Shown here piece after piece: positions 49,341 through 60,578 of a stretch of 64,000 nucleotides of DNA; within the stretch, counting starts at the first letter, position 1, and each line of letters opens with the position of its first letter. Both the position numbers and the translations under genes were made by a program. This DNA comes from Dendrocalamus latiflorus (taxonomy: Eukaryota > Streptophyta > Magnoliopsida > Poales > Poaceae): assembly GCA_017311315.1 (NCBI GenBank), contig CM029638.1:8800368-8864367 (forward strand), in the 5' to 3' direction. The notes under the pieces were generated by a model. The model did not search any database. It was not told where the DNA came from and saw only the letters and a list, made by a program, of their open reading frames with translations.

Positions 49341-50675
49341 ATATGGACCCAGCGAGCTGGTCAATAGAAGAACTACATGAGCAATTGAAGTAAGTTTGAA
49401 GCCTATAGAAAGACCAAAGATATCGGAAAAGGAGTCAAGTCCTTATGTTGATCATGTTGAACCTAGTTTTTAAATATAATATTTTGCTTTCAAATACAAA
49501 TATATGCTTGCTATTATTGTATGTATAGATTGCCTAGCTACACCATACAATGATATATTTTATCTCCCCTTTTGTATTACCTTACTCTTATCACCATAGA
49601 ATTATCACAATAGTAATATTACATATCATGGTTGTGTTTAAATATGCTTTAGAGATAATAATAAATATGACACAAATTTTGCCAACCGAAACTAGAAAAT
49701 GGTAGTGGTAACATGGGTTACTCTAGAAATAGGGAATTTTTATAAAATGATGGAGATCTGGGCGAGTGGTTAACTTGAGACTGATGTAGGTGCTGCTCGA
49801 GGTCTGAATTATTGATTTGTCTCGCCTGAGTTGATTAAAAACCGAATGTATGTGTGTTTATTTCTACATCTAATCGTGTAATCATTAGTCTGAGATGAAA
49901 TGAATCTGGCAACTAAGTTACTTTGTTTCGATATGCTGATGTTGAAGTCTCTTTTTAGCTGCTGCAGTGTGCATCTTCCACGGCCTGCCACTTTGCCAAC
50001 GCATGAGACGTGGTTCTGCTTCCAGCGATACTGTCAGTCATACTCATACGGCAATCAAGAAGCCGACATGACAAGGGCTTCAAAGGCGATACATGAGTTT
50101 CTATTTTGTGGTCTCTTTCGATACCTATTGTAAATTGGAAGATTGAATGAATTGAAATAACTAGTGATGATTCAGAGTAGTAACCAGGCCCAATTTAAGG
50201 GAACCGATGGACACAATCCGATTCAAGCTATGAATGAAGAGATCACTGAGCAAACCAGCAAATCCGACTCCAACTCGAGTTACAAAAACCGCAAGCCAGT
50301 CCGGCATTGAACAGGACTCGTCAACCCTTTATTGTTAAATCAAACCAGATTATTAACGGGGAAACGGCGGAAAAAAAAAAGAAGTTAAGCCCTGTGGCGC
50401 GTGGCCCGGTCCCCTCCTCCGCCGCGGTAACCGCACCTCCGCCATCCGACCCGGCCAACCGCCCAACCCACACGAGCGCTCGTCCGGAGGTGCGGTGGCT
50501 CACCTCCTCCTGCCCCCCTGACCCGTGCCATCTGAGATTTCCCTCCTCTCTGCTCCGCCATTATAGGAAAGCTCCCCCCTCCTCGCGCCGCGTCGCCCCG
50601 ACCCGCGGCTCCTCCCCGGAATCCCCGACGCGCTGCGCGCACCCTACCTCCGCCTCCGCCTCCCCCGCCGCCGCC
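49341..50675 (+). promoter_or_regulatory. Upstream region and leader of the SUVH gene
   Basis: To about 50380 there is no gene; near 49755 CTGGGCGAGTGGTTAAC resembles a tRNA A box. From 50400 on the sequence becomes C-rich and GC-rich as in a 5' UTR. Just before the CDS, a donor CCAG|GTATTTATG (intron start about 50675) and acceptor GCGTATAG|GGGCAG (about 50779) suggest a short leader intron. Confidence 0.4.
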
Positions 50676-50843
50676 AGGTATTTATGGGCGTGACCTCAGC
50701 TGAGCCCTCCCTCTCGCGTGCTCACTCCCTTCCGTTCGATTCGTCGTCCTGAGGAGGCCTTGTGTTGTTTTGCGTATAGGGGCAGAGGCTTTTGGGGGTC
50801 TGGTCCAGCAGACGCGCGTGGAGGCTGGAGGGCGCAGCGGTGG

Positions 50844-53435
50844 ATGGACATGGGGGGAACGATGGTGCCACCTAGGGCGTCCGGCGCGCGGAGGTACAAG
50901 GCGCTCGCGACGTGGCGCTTCCAGCCCAGCTTCGTCAGGTGGCAGGACAAGAAGCATGTGGCCGCCGCGCCCAGCGGCAGCGGCGGAGTGCTCGTGGGCG
51001 TTTCTGAAGCGAAGGGTTGCGGATTTGGGGCGGGGGGGAGCGGCGGCAAGAGCGGGGGAGGTCGGGGGGTTCGCCAATCGAGGAGATTCACACGCAGTGC
51101 CACTGCCAAGGGCTCTGATGTGGAGAATAGGGAGAACGGCGGCCGCCGTGGAGCCGGAATTGGTGGCAACTTGGGCAGGCCCGGCAGCAATGGCGGTGCG
51201 GAGGGCTCCGGGTTTGAGGGTTTGGGAAATGGCAGGGGTGGTGGCGTTGGCACTGCAGATGGAGAAGATTGCAGTTTGGGGAGGTCCAGCTGCGGTGGTA
51301 CCGTGAGGGATTTTGTGAGCGGTAGCAGCAACAGCGCTGGTGATGGGACAGCTTGTAACCTGGAGGGGATTGGAAGTAATGTAGGAGTGGAGAAATGCAC
51401 TTCTGAGGGTTTGAAGAAGTCTTGTGTGGATGGGATTGGGTCAAAGAGCAATGGTTCGTCTGCTGTAGATTGCATGTTGGAGGAGCCGGAGGGAAATGGC
51501 GGTGGCACAGGCGATGGAGCTGCCAAGGAGAGCGATGTAGCAGCCAAAGGTTGCAGCTTGGCAGGTCCTGGCAGCAATGGTAATAACAAAAATTGCCGCA
51601 AGGGGCAGAAAGCAGTAGCACCATGGAGGTTCCAGATTGGTTACAAGCGGTCATTCTCGAAAGCGTTCTGCTCTGATAGTGGATCTTTTGGATCTCTTGA
51701 AACTCCAGGGTACAGTGTTCAAGGCAGTTCAACGCAGTGCACTCCGGCAACTAGAAGTACTGTGAGGTGTTATGCAAGTGCTCATTCTAGTGTTAGAGTT
51801 TCAGCTACGCGTGACTGCTCCTCAGTGAAAGGTGAGAAGGAAACCAGCACTGCATATAAGAAGAGGAAAACCAACAAGGATGATCATAATCAAGTAATGC
51901 CAACTAATGGAGTTGTCCTCGCTAGAGAAAACATTATGGAATATCTGCAGGATTTTCGGTTGATTTACAGGGAGCTTTTGGATGAAGAAGACCACAAATC
52001 GAGAGAAGCAGTGATAAGGCCTGATCTGCAAGCTTACAAAATCTTCAGGGAGCGGTTCTTTATGGAGTGTGATGATAAGAAATATGTTGGCAGTGTGCCT
52101 GGAATCCATGTTGGTGATATGTTTCATTTGAGGGTAGAGCTTTGCATTGTTGGTCTCCATCGCCCACACCGGGTAGGTGTTGATCATATCAAGGAGGAGG
52201 ATGGGACTTGTGTAGCTGTTAGCATTGTGTCATATGCTCAATCTTCTGATGTCAAGAATAATTTGGATGTCTTGGTGTATGCTGGATCAATGGCTGCTAC
52301 AGGCAATCAGAAGATAGAGGGTACCAACCTAGCACTAAAGAAGAGTATGGACACTAACACACCAGTCCGTGTTATCCACGGATTCATCACTCATCTTAAT
52401 GGAAACTGCCGACGGAAGAAATTTCCTACTTATATATATGGGGGTTTATATCTGGTTGAGAAATATTGGAGGGAGAAAGAGAGTGAAGATCGCTATGTTT
52501 ATATGTTCCGACTGAGAAGAATTGCAGGACAGAAACACATTGACATCCAAGAAATTCTGAAATCAGGAAATGCTGAACCAAATGATCGTATTGTCATGAA
52601 AGATATATCCCAAGGATTGGAGAGGATTCCTGTTTCTGTTGTAAACTCAATATCTGATGAGTGCCCCATGCCCTATCGCTACATTTCACACCTGCAATAC
52701 CCCCGTAATTATCAGCCAGCTCCTCCAGCTGGTTGTGGTTGTGTTGGTGGATGCTCGGACTCTAAAAAGTGTGCATGTGCAGTGAAAAATGGTGGGGAGA
52801 TCCCTTTCAACAATAAAGGTTGTATCTTAGAAGCAAAACCTCTTGTTTATGAGTGTGGACCTTCTTGCAAGTGCCCTCCTACATGTCATAACAGAGTTGG
52901 CCAAAAAGGCATCAAGTTTCGGCTGCAAGTCTTTAAAACCAAATTGATGGGTTGGGGAGTAAGAACTCTCGACTTCATACCATCTGGAAGCTTTGTATGT
53001 GAATATATAGGAGAAGTGTTGGAGGATGAAGAGGCACAAAGAAGGACGACTGACGAGTACCTATTTGCTATAGGGCATAATTATTATGACGAAACCCTTT
53101 GGGAGGGCCTATCAAGATCTATACCCTCACTTCAGAACGGTCCTGGAAAAGATGAGGAAGCTGGCTTTGCTGTTGATGCTTCAAAGATGGGCAACTTTGC
53201 AAAATTCATCAATCATAGTTGCACCCCCAACCTTTATGCACAAAATGTCCTCTATGATCATGATGACAAGTGTGCGCCTCATATCATGTTCTTTGCCTGT
53301 GAGGATATTCCACCGCATCAAGAGCTAGCATACCATTACAACTATACAATAGATCAGGTTCATGATGTCAACGGTAACATCAAGAAGAAAAAATGCCTTT
53401 GTGGCTCTATCGAGTGTGATGGCTGGTTGTATTAG
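50844..53435 (+). CDS. SUVH-type histone H3K9 methyltransferase (SRA-SET)
   Basis: An uninterrupted 863-residue frame opened at the first in-frame ATG; the open frame continues upstream to a GTG at 50718, which is not a plant start. Residues 412-565 contain an SRA/YDG domain (VGSVPGIHVGDMF, then a GLHRPHRVGVDHI phrase, and VRVIHGF). A cysteine-rich pre-SET follows from about 602 (CGCVGGCSDSKKCAC, then CGPSCKCPPTC). The SET domain lies at about 690-835, with GWGVRTLDFI, CEYIGEV, the NHSC motif and ELAYHYNY, and a post-SET CLCGS-x-C closes the protein. SUVH enzymes bind methylated DNA through SRA and methylate H3K9, reinforcing silencing; the order and lack of introns fit SUVH5/6 relatives. The N-terminal 400 residues are Gly/Ser-rich, poorly conserved, and carry two copies of a WRFQ motif (residues about 24-27 and 261-264) that I did not expect. 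Confidence 0.92.
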   Translation: MDMGGTMVPPRASGARRYKALATWRFQPSFVRWQDKKHVAAAPSGSGGVLVGVSEAKGCGFGAGGSGGKSGGGRGVRQSRRFTRSATAKGSDVENRENGGRRGAGIGGNLGRPGSNGGAEGSGFEGLGNGRGGGVGTADGEDCSLGRSSCGGTVRDFVSGSSNSAGDGTACNLEGIGSNVGVEKCTSEGLKKSCVDGIGSKSNGSSAVDCMLEEPEGNGGGTGDGAAKESDVAAKGCSLAGPGSNGNNKNCRKGQKAVAPWRFQIGYKRSFSKAFCSDSGSFGSLETPGYSVQGSSTQCTPATRSTVRCYASAHSSVRVSATRDCSSVKGEKETSTAYKKRKTNKDDHNQVMPTNGVVLARENIMEYLQDFRLIYRELLDEEDHKSREAVIRPDLQAYKIFRERFFMECDDKKYVGSVPGIHVGDMFHLRVELCIVGLHRPHRVGVDHIKEEDGTCVAVSIVSYAQSSDVKNNLDVLVYAGSMAATGNQKIEGTNLALKKSMDTNTPVRVIHGFITHLNGNCRRKKFPTYIYGGLYLVEKYWREKESEDRYVYMFRLRRIAGQKHIDIQEILKSGNAEPNDRIVMKDISQGLERIPVSVVNSISDECPMPYRYISHLQYPRNYQPAPPAGCGCVGGCSDSKKCACAVKNGGEIPFNNKGCILEAKPLVYECGPSCKCPPTCHNRVGQKGIKFRLQVFKTKLMGWGVRTLDFIPSGSFVCEYIGEVLEDEEAQRRTTDEYLFAIGHNYYDETLWEGLSRSIPSLQNGPGKDEEAGFAVDASKMGNFAKFINHSCTPNLYAQNVLYDHDDKCAPHIMFFACEDIPPHQELAYHYNYTIDQVHDVNGNIKKKKCLCGSIECDGWLY

Positions 53436-54672
53436 TTTGGAGTGTACAATTTCTTGAGGGATAATTGAACTTGTTTTATTGTCATTGAGTCTGCTTCTTG
53501 CTTATTCTATGGCTAAAAAATGAATAAACATCATTGTTTAGGTTTCAAACGAGGGCAAGGTTATTCTTCTTTCACAATCCCGCCATTGGTTAAAATAAAT
53601 AAATCTATTTGTTCAGTAGCTCCTTTATTTTGTATCAAGCTTTGAACACAAAGATAATTTATGGCGCATAATGCAGGACTAATATAATTTTATGTAGATT
53701 TTCTTTTCCGACAATCTCCGTTCCTCATTTGGTGATTTATGCTTAACTATTATGAAATTATATTTGAGGAAAATCTGTGGGTCTTGCAATTCCTAGAACA
53801 TCTTTTCTTGATGGGAAATTACTAGAACATCTTTTCATGATGGGAAATTCCTAGAACATCTTTTTTTCAGGGAAACTCCTGCAGCATCTTTTTATGGGAG
53901 ATTCCTACATCTTAAGAATAGAATTTTTTGTATCACTGTAGGTACACTTCGGAAAGTTACCCTTTGCCCCTGTATTCAATTATTGTTATAAAATTCTTTC
54001 CAGAAATAAACTAACTTTTACACTATCATCGTATTTTTAAGCAAATCAACATGGACATATTAATTGTCATTATGTTGTCGAGGAACTCACATGAATGAAG
54101 AACTATTGTTCCAAAAATCGGATACATGAAATTAGGAACGCACAAATCAGCTTCTATTATGTCAACTTCAGTTCAGTTTTCAGCACCGGCAAAGATTTTA
54201 AAGCCTGTGAATTTTGAGTTGATCTGGAATCCGAAATTGGTCAGTTTTTTACTGGTTAACTGCAAAAATTGGACATAAACTTGTAATGACCTCAATTTGG
54301 AGTCCGGTCTGGAACTGGTTTAAGAAACCTTGGTATTGACGATCCCTTAAGTTAGTTCAGAATGTGCATGTTTTGTCGGTCCTGGAAGCATGATTGCGGA
54401 CGTGTGGGATTTATGTCCGCTGTCCGCATACGGGTGTGATGAAGTCAGAAGCCAACATCAATGCAATGGTAAGAGTGAATTTTATGCCTTCACCTACATA
54501 TACTATATGTTGATTCTCAAAAATATCTATACCATCAATTATTTCTGGCTCCTGTTGAAGAGTTTTGCTCCAGGTTTCCTAACTGTGTCAATTTCTTAGT
54601 CAACAAATTATTCATGTTTGGCTTTGCAACTGCCACCTGGATGCTGACATGCTGTACACCTTTCATAGAAAG
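53436..54672. other. 3' flank of the SUVH gene
   Basis: Probable 3' UTR to at least 53700. At 53789-53915 a unit of 30-36 bp, TTCCTAGAACATCTTTT plus GATGGGAAA, repeats four times with decay. No further gene seen. Confidence 0.5.
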
Positions 54673-55109
54673 GAATCATTAGTGGAAATGGTTGGTTTGG
54701 ACACGTTATTTGCAAAAACAGCACTCTCTTTAAATCAATTGTAAAATGGCACTACTTGCCACCTGGTCATCAAGTGTCAAGTTGCTCGGGGCGACACGTG
54801 ACATCTAGCGCCTGGTGATCGAGTGACAGGTTTCTCAGAGTGACACGTGATGCACGTGCCACCCGGTGACCGGACAGCACGTGCTTCAGGCCGACATGTG
54901 GTGGCTCACCATGCTCATTAGCCCCACCATGTGTCGGCCCGAGAAACCTGTCGCCCAGTTACTGGGCAGCAAGTGCGCCATGTGTTAGCCTAAGAAACCT
55001 GTCGCCCAGTGACTGAACGGTAGCAAGTAGTGCCATTTTTGCAATTGACGCAAAGAGAGTGTTATTTTTGCAAATAACACGTCAAAACTGGCCAAAAGTG
55101 GCTTTTTTC
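54673..55109. mobile_element. MULE-type MITE, 437 bp, perfect 9 bp target duplication
   Basis: Both sides carry CATAGAAAG (54664-54672 and 55110-55118). The ends form a long imperfect terminal inverted repeat of about 100 bp: inner words GTTATTTGCAAAAA(C/T)A, CACTCTCTTT, TCAATTG and AAATGGCACTACTTGC occur at both ends in opposite sense. No transposase is encoded. The interior holds repeated CACGTG(A/C)CA and GTGAC(C/A)(G/A)G words, partly in tandem. Long TIRs and a 9 bp duplication identify the Mutator superfamily. Confidence 0.88.
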
Positions 55110-55119
55110 CATAGAAAGT

Positions 55120-55370
55120 TGGTTTTAGAGGCTAAACGAAATAGCTTTTAGAAGAAGTGGCAAGTGGTACAAAAAGTAAACGAGAGATGCGTATGCGAGA
55201 CGCGAGCAAGAGTAATATGGTACGTGGTGCGCCTGTGACTCTGGACTTATTCTCGAGTGAGATGGTAGCGAGGGAAGTAGAGAAACCACTTTGAAAACCT
55301 GATGTTTATATTAACTTCTGACTTTTTAAATAGAAATCAGAAACAGAAATCAGTAGAAACATAGCCTATG
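55120..55370. repeat. Dispersed repeat, related copy near 57640-57870
   Basis: Toward its end TTTATATTAACTTCTGA and TAGAAATCAGAAACAGAAATCAG match TTTATATTAGCTTATAG and TAGAAATTAGAAACTGAAGG near 57808-57868 in the same orientation. A (G/A)-rich middle is shared less clearly. Ends are not defined. Confidence 0.4.
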
Positions 55371-55379
55371 ATCCTACGA

Positions 55380-55960
55380 AGTTATTGTACGTCCAACAGA
55401 AATGGTTGAAAACTCGTATCTTTCATCCTTGAGAGACCAACTGAGGTCACTGAAGATTTTGTGAAGCAGTTCATAGAGAAGTTGTGTTAGCGGTTGATGA
55501 TTTCGTTTCCGACTCTCATCAATGTTTGGAAGGCAAAAGCGAGGTGTTGACTGAGAATCTTTGCTCAAGCGTGATGATTCTGCATTCTACTTCCAGAAAG
55601 GTTGTGGAAACACTGATGTGCTTGGGTTGGAATCAGCGTGCTGTCCTTTTGGGCTCTGCAGAATCAAAACCTATTAATATTACTCTTGTGTGTGCTGAGG
55701 TTTTTTGGTTCGTTGAGTACTAGGCTACTAGCTCTAGACAGTGTAGGATTAGGCTTTTGGTAGTTGTTTCTCTTTCTATCTGTAAAGCTTGAACCTGTAT
55801 TCTGGTATATGTAAGACTGTAACCGGGAAACGGTCATACTGAAATGGAACCCCTTGTCTCTTACATATACTGTCTCTTACATATATGAAGTTAAAACCAA
55901 AGATGGCCACGTTATTCAAGACCCAGATCATACTGCTAGTATATTACTAGTATGCAAAGA
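55380..55960. other. Intergenic; open frames not supported
   Basis: A 79-codon frame at 55484-55723 begins with GTG and has no family resemblance. Short direct repeats of CTCTTACATATA occur near 55857-55880. Confidence 0.4.
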
Positions 55961-55984
55961 TATACTGGTAGTGATACCACATCG

Positions 55985-57474
55985 TATCATACAGTAGAGG
56001 ACGGCGCAGATAGTAGCAACCCTTCAAGCCTAACCATTGAGTTGCGGCCACGGCGCCGTCCGCGCGGTGGCCGTTGCCTCCCACCGCCGAGTCCTCCACG
56101 CGCGCTCCAGCCTCCGTGATTGCCTCCAAATGCCCCACCACCGGCCCCCCAGCCGTTGTGCCCGCCGCCCCAGCCGAAACCGCCAGCGTGGTCGCCGCGC
56201 CCACCTGCACCGCTCCCACCCCACTGCTGTCGTGCGTTAGAAATAGACATATACGAGTGAGACATATTTTCTATAATTCTAAAGCATATATAATTTAGTA
56301 TCATATTGTTAAGGCAAAATGAAGAAAATCAATTTATAAAGTAGAATGCTTATCATTCCCTAAAAGTTTAAAACACATAGCATAAGAGGGCTTTGTCTAA
56401 ACATACACGAGTGTGTATTCACGTATTTTTACGTGAAAATCGCATGACTTATGCCGTAATGTAGCATGTCACTTGGCATACTAAGTCCACCTTATTTTTG
56501 TTGAACCATGCACCTCTCTCTACTTAAATACGAATTCAAATATCTCAATTAATTCGGTTAATGGCGTCAGTTACTGAATTAATTCGAGTTAATTGAATTA
56601 ATAGTATCAATTACTAGAAACGTCTATAAAAAGACCTGGAGATGTCCATGCCAAAGTAACTAAAATCCTTCTTTTTTTTCTTTCTACTTTCTCTTTTGCT
56701 GATCTATGCTGGTGTGTTGTGCAACCGAACCTCGCCGGCCTTTCTTCTTGGTATGCACCGGGAAGGAGAAAGAGTAGCTATCTTCGCGCCATTGCCGCAT
56801 AGAGCACCCGCACGGGGTGGCAATAAGGTTTCTGGGTATCAAAACACATGCGACCACTCATGCTTCATCTACATTCTGCTTCATCTATGTTATGTACTGT
56901 ATCGAAACTATGCTGCTTCTATTCTTCATCAACCCAACAGTAAGTCATTTGTGCAATCCATCAATTTTATTATAATATTTTTATTGTGTATTTCTGAAGT
57001 GCAATGAGTAGCCTTATATTCGTTTGTTACATCACTAGTCTTTTATTATATTTGTCTCCTAACAAAATCTAGAATTAAAATATTAGCCACATTTCCAATA
57101 CATCGAACCTGAACCCGCCATGCCCACTTCCTCCCCTACCACCCCCACCGTTGCTGTTATAGCCAAACTCGAATGCGGACCCCTCCGCGATGCCGCCGAG
57201 GTTTTGCACTGAGCTATAGTCGTAGCCCCAATCGCCTCTGGGCCTCGAGCCCCCCCCCCCAGTCATACCTCTAGGAACCGTTGGGGTTGGAGCCCTGCCC
57301 AGGCCCGAAATTGTCGGTCCATCTAGGCGGCGGAGCCCATGCCTGCCCCGACGAGGGACCCCTCAGTCCATCCATGTCATCATTGGTTGCCACGCATGAG
57401 CACTGAAGAAGCGGAATCGCAAAGGCGACTAGCATTGTGCTTGTGCTAAAGTATTCGGACCTCTTCATGACCAC
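55985..57474 (-). pseudogene. Glycine-rich secreted-protein gene, decayed
   Basis: On the - strand an ATG at 57474 starts MVMKRSEYFSTSTMLVAFAI, a signal-peptide-like start, continuing to GQAWAPPPRWTDNFGPGQGS and a stop (TAG, about 57271). The same frame then reads RYDWGGG into a run of 11 G, and a shifted frame continues SRPRGDWGYDYSSV, then GYNSNGGGGRGGSGHGGF. A donor GAT|GTATTG (about 57093) and an acceptor near ACGACAG|CAGTGG (about 56234) would join a second Gly-rich exon, WGGSGAGGRGDHAGGFGW and on to about 55997. The pattern resembles cell-wall Gly-rich proteins of grasses. One nonsense codon and one slip at the G run indicate loss of function, though a sequencing error in the homopolymer is possible. 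Confidence 0.5.
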
Positions 57475-58402
57475 GTTCTTTTTGGCTTTTTAACCTAGCT
57501 TTTAGCTTTGGTTTCTTTTAGCAATCAATATTCATCAGACTAACCAACCGTATCTAAAAGCTATCAGTCATATCCTAAAAGAATAGATCTCATATTAGCT
57601 GTGGCTAATGATTTTTGACTAAAAATGAACAGTAGTAACTAAAAATTAGCTTTTACAATGAGGGAGCGAACGATGAGGATAATGAGGGAGAAATATGTGC
57701 GTGAGGCGGGGATGAGAGGAGTGAGATATATGATACATTCGTGATCCCTTGTTTTATTCCCAAGACGAGACGAGAGTGAAATGAGTGAGGAAGCCGTTTT
57801 AAAAAGATAGATATTTATATTAGCTTATAGTTTCTTCAAATAAATAGAAATTAGAAACTGAAGGCAATATAAATAACGATCGGTGAAAGGATACGCAGTC
57901 TTTCCTCAAAACTGTAATTATTTTCGGTTGAGAGCTAGCGCTATCCAATCTGTTGAGTCTTACTGTTACGATGACATATACAACAAGAAATAGCCGACAC
58001 AAGAAAAAACCGTTATATCGTTATAAACGTAAAGAAATATAGGGAAAAAAAGAAAAATGAAAAGGCCGAAAAAAGCCAAAATAAACCAAAAATAGATACC
58101 GATGTATTCCAAGTGACTTCTAACTTAAATAATTTGAAAGCCAAATAACCGAGAAACTAAAGTCGTTTAGAACGAGACCAGATAAATGCAAATACAGTTC
58201 ATAGGACAGATCGATATTCCCAACCTTGCTAACTTTTTCCTTCAGTTTCCCCCGCCCTTTAGTTTCAGGGAGCACTAAGACAACCTTATTTCCCAGCTAT
58301 AAAAAGCGAATCCTCCACTTCACATAATTGCTTAATGGTAAATCGATCTCTCTTTTGTTGATATAAAAGCACTGCAGTACTTCCTTTGTTAGATTTTTAT
58401 AA
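57475..58402. other. Intergenic, upstream of the Gly-rich pseudogene
   Basis: Contains the related repeat near 57640-57870 described at 55120. No gene recognised. Confidence 0.4.
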
Positions 58403-58685
58403 GAGCATCTCCAATGGGACTATAGCAGCTATCTACAAGAGAGTCCATGTCATCAACTGTCCTACGTGGAAGATATTAAATGAAGAAAGAGAACGCAGGT
58501 CTCTACAGCTCTAGAGATAGTCTATAGCACCAAACGAGGCAGCCTCCATAAATTCTGTGTGTGCATGTAAGCATCAAATAGCTATCCTTATAGATAGTTC
58601 TTTAGAATGCTAACTTTAGTGTGTACTATATAGATGATGTGGAAGTCTTATAGTTAGTTGCTAGCTATAACCATTGGAGATGCCC
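58403..58685. mobile_element. PIF/Harbinger-type MITE, 283 bp
   Basis: Ends GAGCATCTCCAATGG and GGGCATCTCCAATGG (reverse complement of the right end) form a 15 bp TIR with one mismatch. Both flanks are TAA (58400-58402 and 58686-58688). The TIR start resembles that of the 1.2 kb element at 1186 (GAGCAACTCC), suggesting related transposases. No coding sequence. Confidence 0.8.
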
Positions 58686-59129
58686 TAAGGCGTCTCTCAC
58701 ACGCACAAACTTTGGCGCTATTCTACTCTAAATAAAGTAAATAAAGTAAAGAATAGCATATTCTATACATCCACCACACAAACGCCTAACCCACCTCACG
58801 TGCACCTAATTCAAAGGAGGATTAAGCCAACTAGTGATACATAGCAAATCAACCAATAAATATGAGTTTTTTTTATTAGTACTAAAATGTTTCTTTTCTT
58901 GTTTTAACTATTACTTTGGTTGGTAGCTTTGATTCACGAATGGTTTTCACCGGTAGCTTACTGACGACGAAAGGAACATAATGATATAAATCTCGCCAAT
59001 AAACGATAAATACATTTGCGCTATAATAAAAACAGAAGGTGGGATGTGGTTTTTGACCCACAGAAGGTGATGGAGCATAGAATAACTTATTTTACGCTCA
59101 AGTGTAAAATAGAATGTGTGTGTATAGGA
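58686..59129. other. Intergenic, nothing recognised
   Basis: AT-rich, no gene seen. Confidence 0.4.
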
Positions 59130-59340
59130 ATAACACCTTCTACTCCCGGGTATAGTTATTCTCATCTCTGATATACCAAATAAACGAAGTTAACATACTA
59201 TGTTATCATTTTGAGTATACTCATATACTAATTATAAGATAATCCAATGTGAATCACATGAAAATTTGCAAGCAAGTCCATAGTTTTTAGCGTATATTGT
59301 AAATAACTTCACATACGCATATAAAAACTAATATGTCTAA
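59130..59340 (-). repeat. Dispersed MITE-like repeat, partner of 11960-12175
   Basis: On the - strand this matches the entry at 11960-12175 in order and sequence, including GCTAAAAACTATGGAC, CATGTGATTCACATTGGA and AGTATATGAGTATACTC. Ends were not resolved; the sequence continues with shared features on both sides. Confidence 0.6.
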
Positions 59341-59344
59341 AATA

Positions 59345-60578
59345 TGTACATACCACATCTAAAAAACATACAAACCACTTAGGTAGTCTTATATATGTAT
59401 ACTCTACACGTCCATACTATATATATATGTGTGTATGTATATCTACTTATATACCATTTAAATGATATTGATATATCACTTTATTCTTTTGAGCACTGGT
59501 CCTGTGACTGCATGAGCTGCTCATCTAGTCATCTCCTGCCTGTGTGAATTCTGTGTGTGTGAAGAGATTCAAGCCTTGTGGTTGGAAACTTTATAATAAA
59601 TCCATCGGGTGCCCCTTGTTCTTTGTGGGGGTTAGTTGGTATTTTTCTTTTTTGAGATACTGCGTTGCCGCGTTGGTGCCTGCCCTTTCTCCTCGCCCAA
59701 ATGTTGTTATGCCTGTCTAGGTCATATACTGATTGGAAATGATGCATTGGCATCTTGTCATGATTATGTGAGTTTAGACGGGTATTGTCGCCATGAAGGT
59801 TCCAGGTCGGAGGGGCCTGCGAGATCGGCATGCTGCGAGTTCTGATGCTGCGTTGCTGCTGTTGTGAATGGTCTGGACTGGAGAGGCCATCCACGTGCAT
59901 TTGATGAATGATTTGGATTGTTATTACTTATGAGGAGGAATGATTTTTGAGTAATTGGACAGGCAAGTCGGTGGTGAAGATGGAGAACGTGGTGCGGTAG
60001 ATGAGCGAGGGCATTAGGGGATGTCCGTCGTCCGTCGAAAACGATGGATTGGAATGGAGGGCCCTGACGCCGACGCTCGCGGGCGAATGGCGCGGCGCGG
60101 TCACGGCTGCAGGCTGGGGCCTATGGTCGGCGGCTCGGCGCTACACTACTTGAGCGAGCCAGCCAACGCACCGGGCACGCCACCGCAGCCGAGGGCGCAC
60201 GCGGAATAGTAGCACGCTGCACGCATAAGCGCGCTCTCTCTCCCATCTGCTCGCTGCACTCCGCCAGGCAGCTGCCGAGATGTGGCTGGTCGGCAATAGT
60301 CTACTGAGCCAGGGTGTCGTTTCTCGCGTTCGAGCCTGACGATCTCTCCAAACACGGTATATGACACGTATTCTCTATCACGTCTTTTGAGTTTAGAAAA
60401 AAAAAAGTAATTTTTACAAAAATGATAGTTTAAAGACTAATTTTTTTTAAAAACAAATGGGCTACAATACCAAAAGAGAATAAAACTGAACGGACGAGCG
60501 TACGTACTCTCTGTAGATGGAGGAGAAAGATGTTGGGTTACTTATTAGGGGATGCTTCATCTCCTGAATCTAGGAAAT
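59345..60578. other. Intergenic, no gene supported
   Basis: A 69-codon frame at 59636-59845 and a GC-rich frame at 60021-60209 have no family resemblance and no splice context. No repeat boundary was recognised. Confidence 0.4.

Noticed and set aside
49745..49870. Possible tRNA or SINE head (GGCGAGTGGTTAAC)
   Set aside because: Only the A-box word is visible; no B box with correct spacing, cloverleaf or duplication was found.
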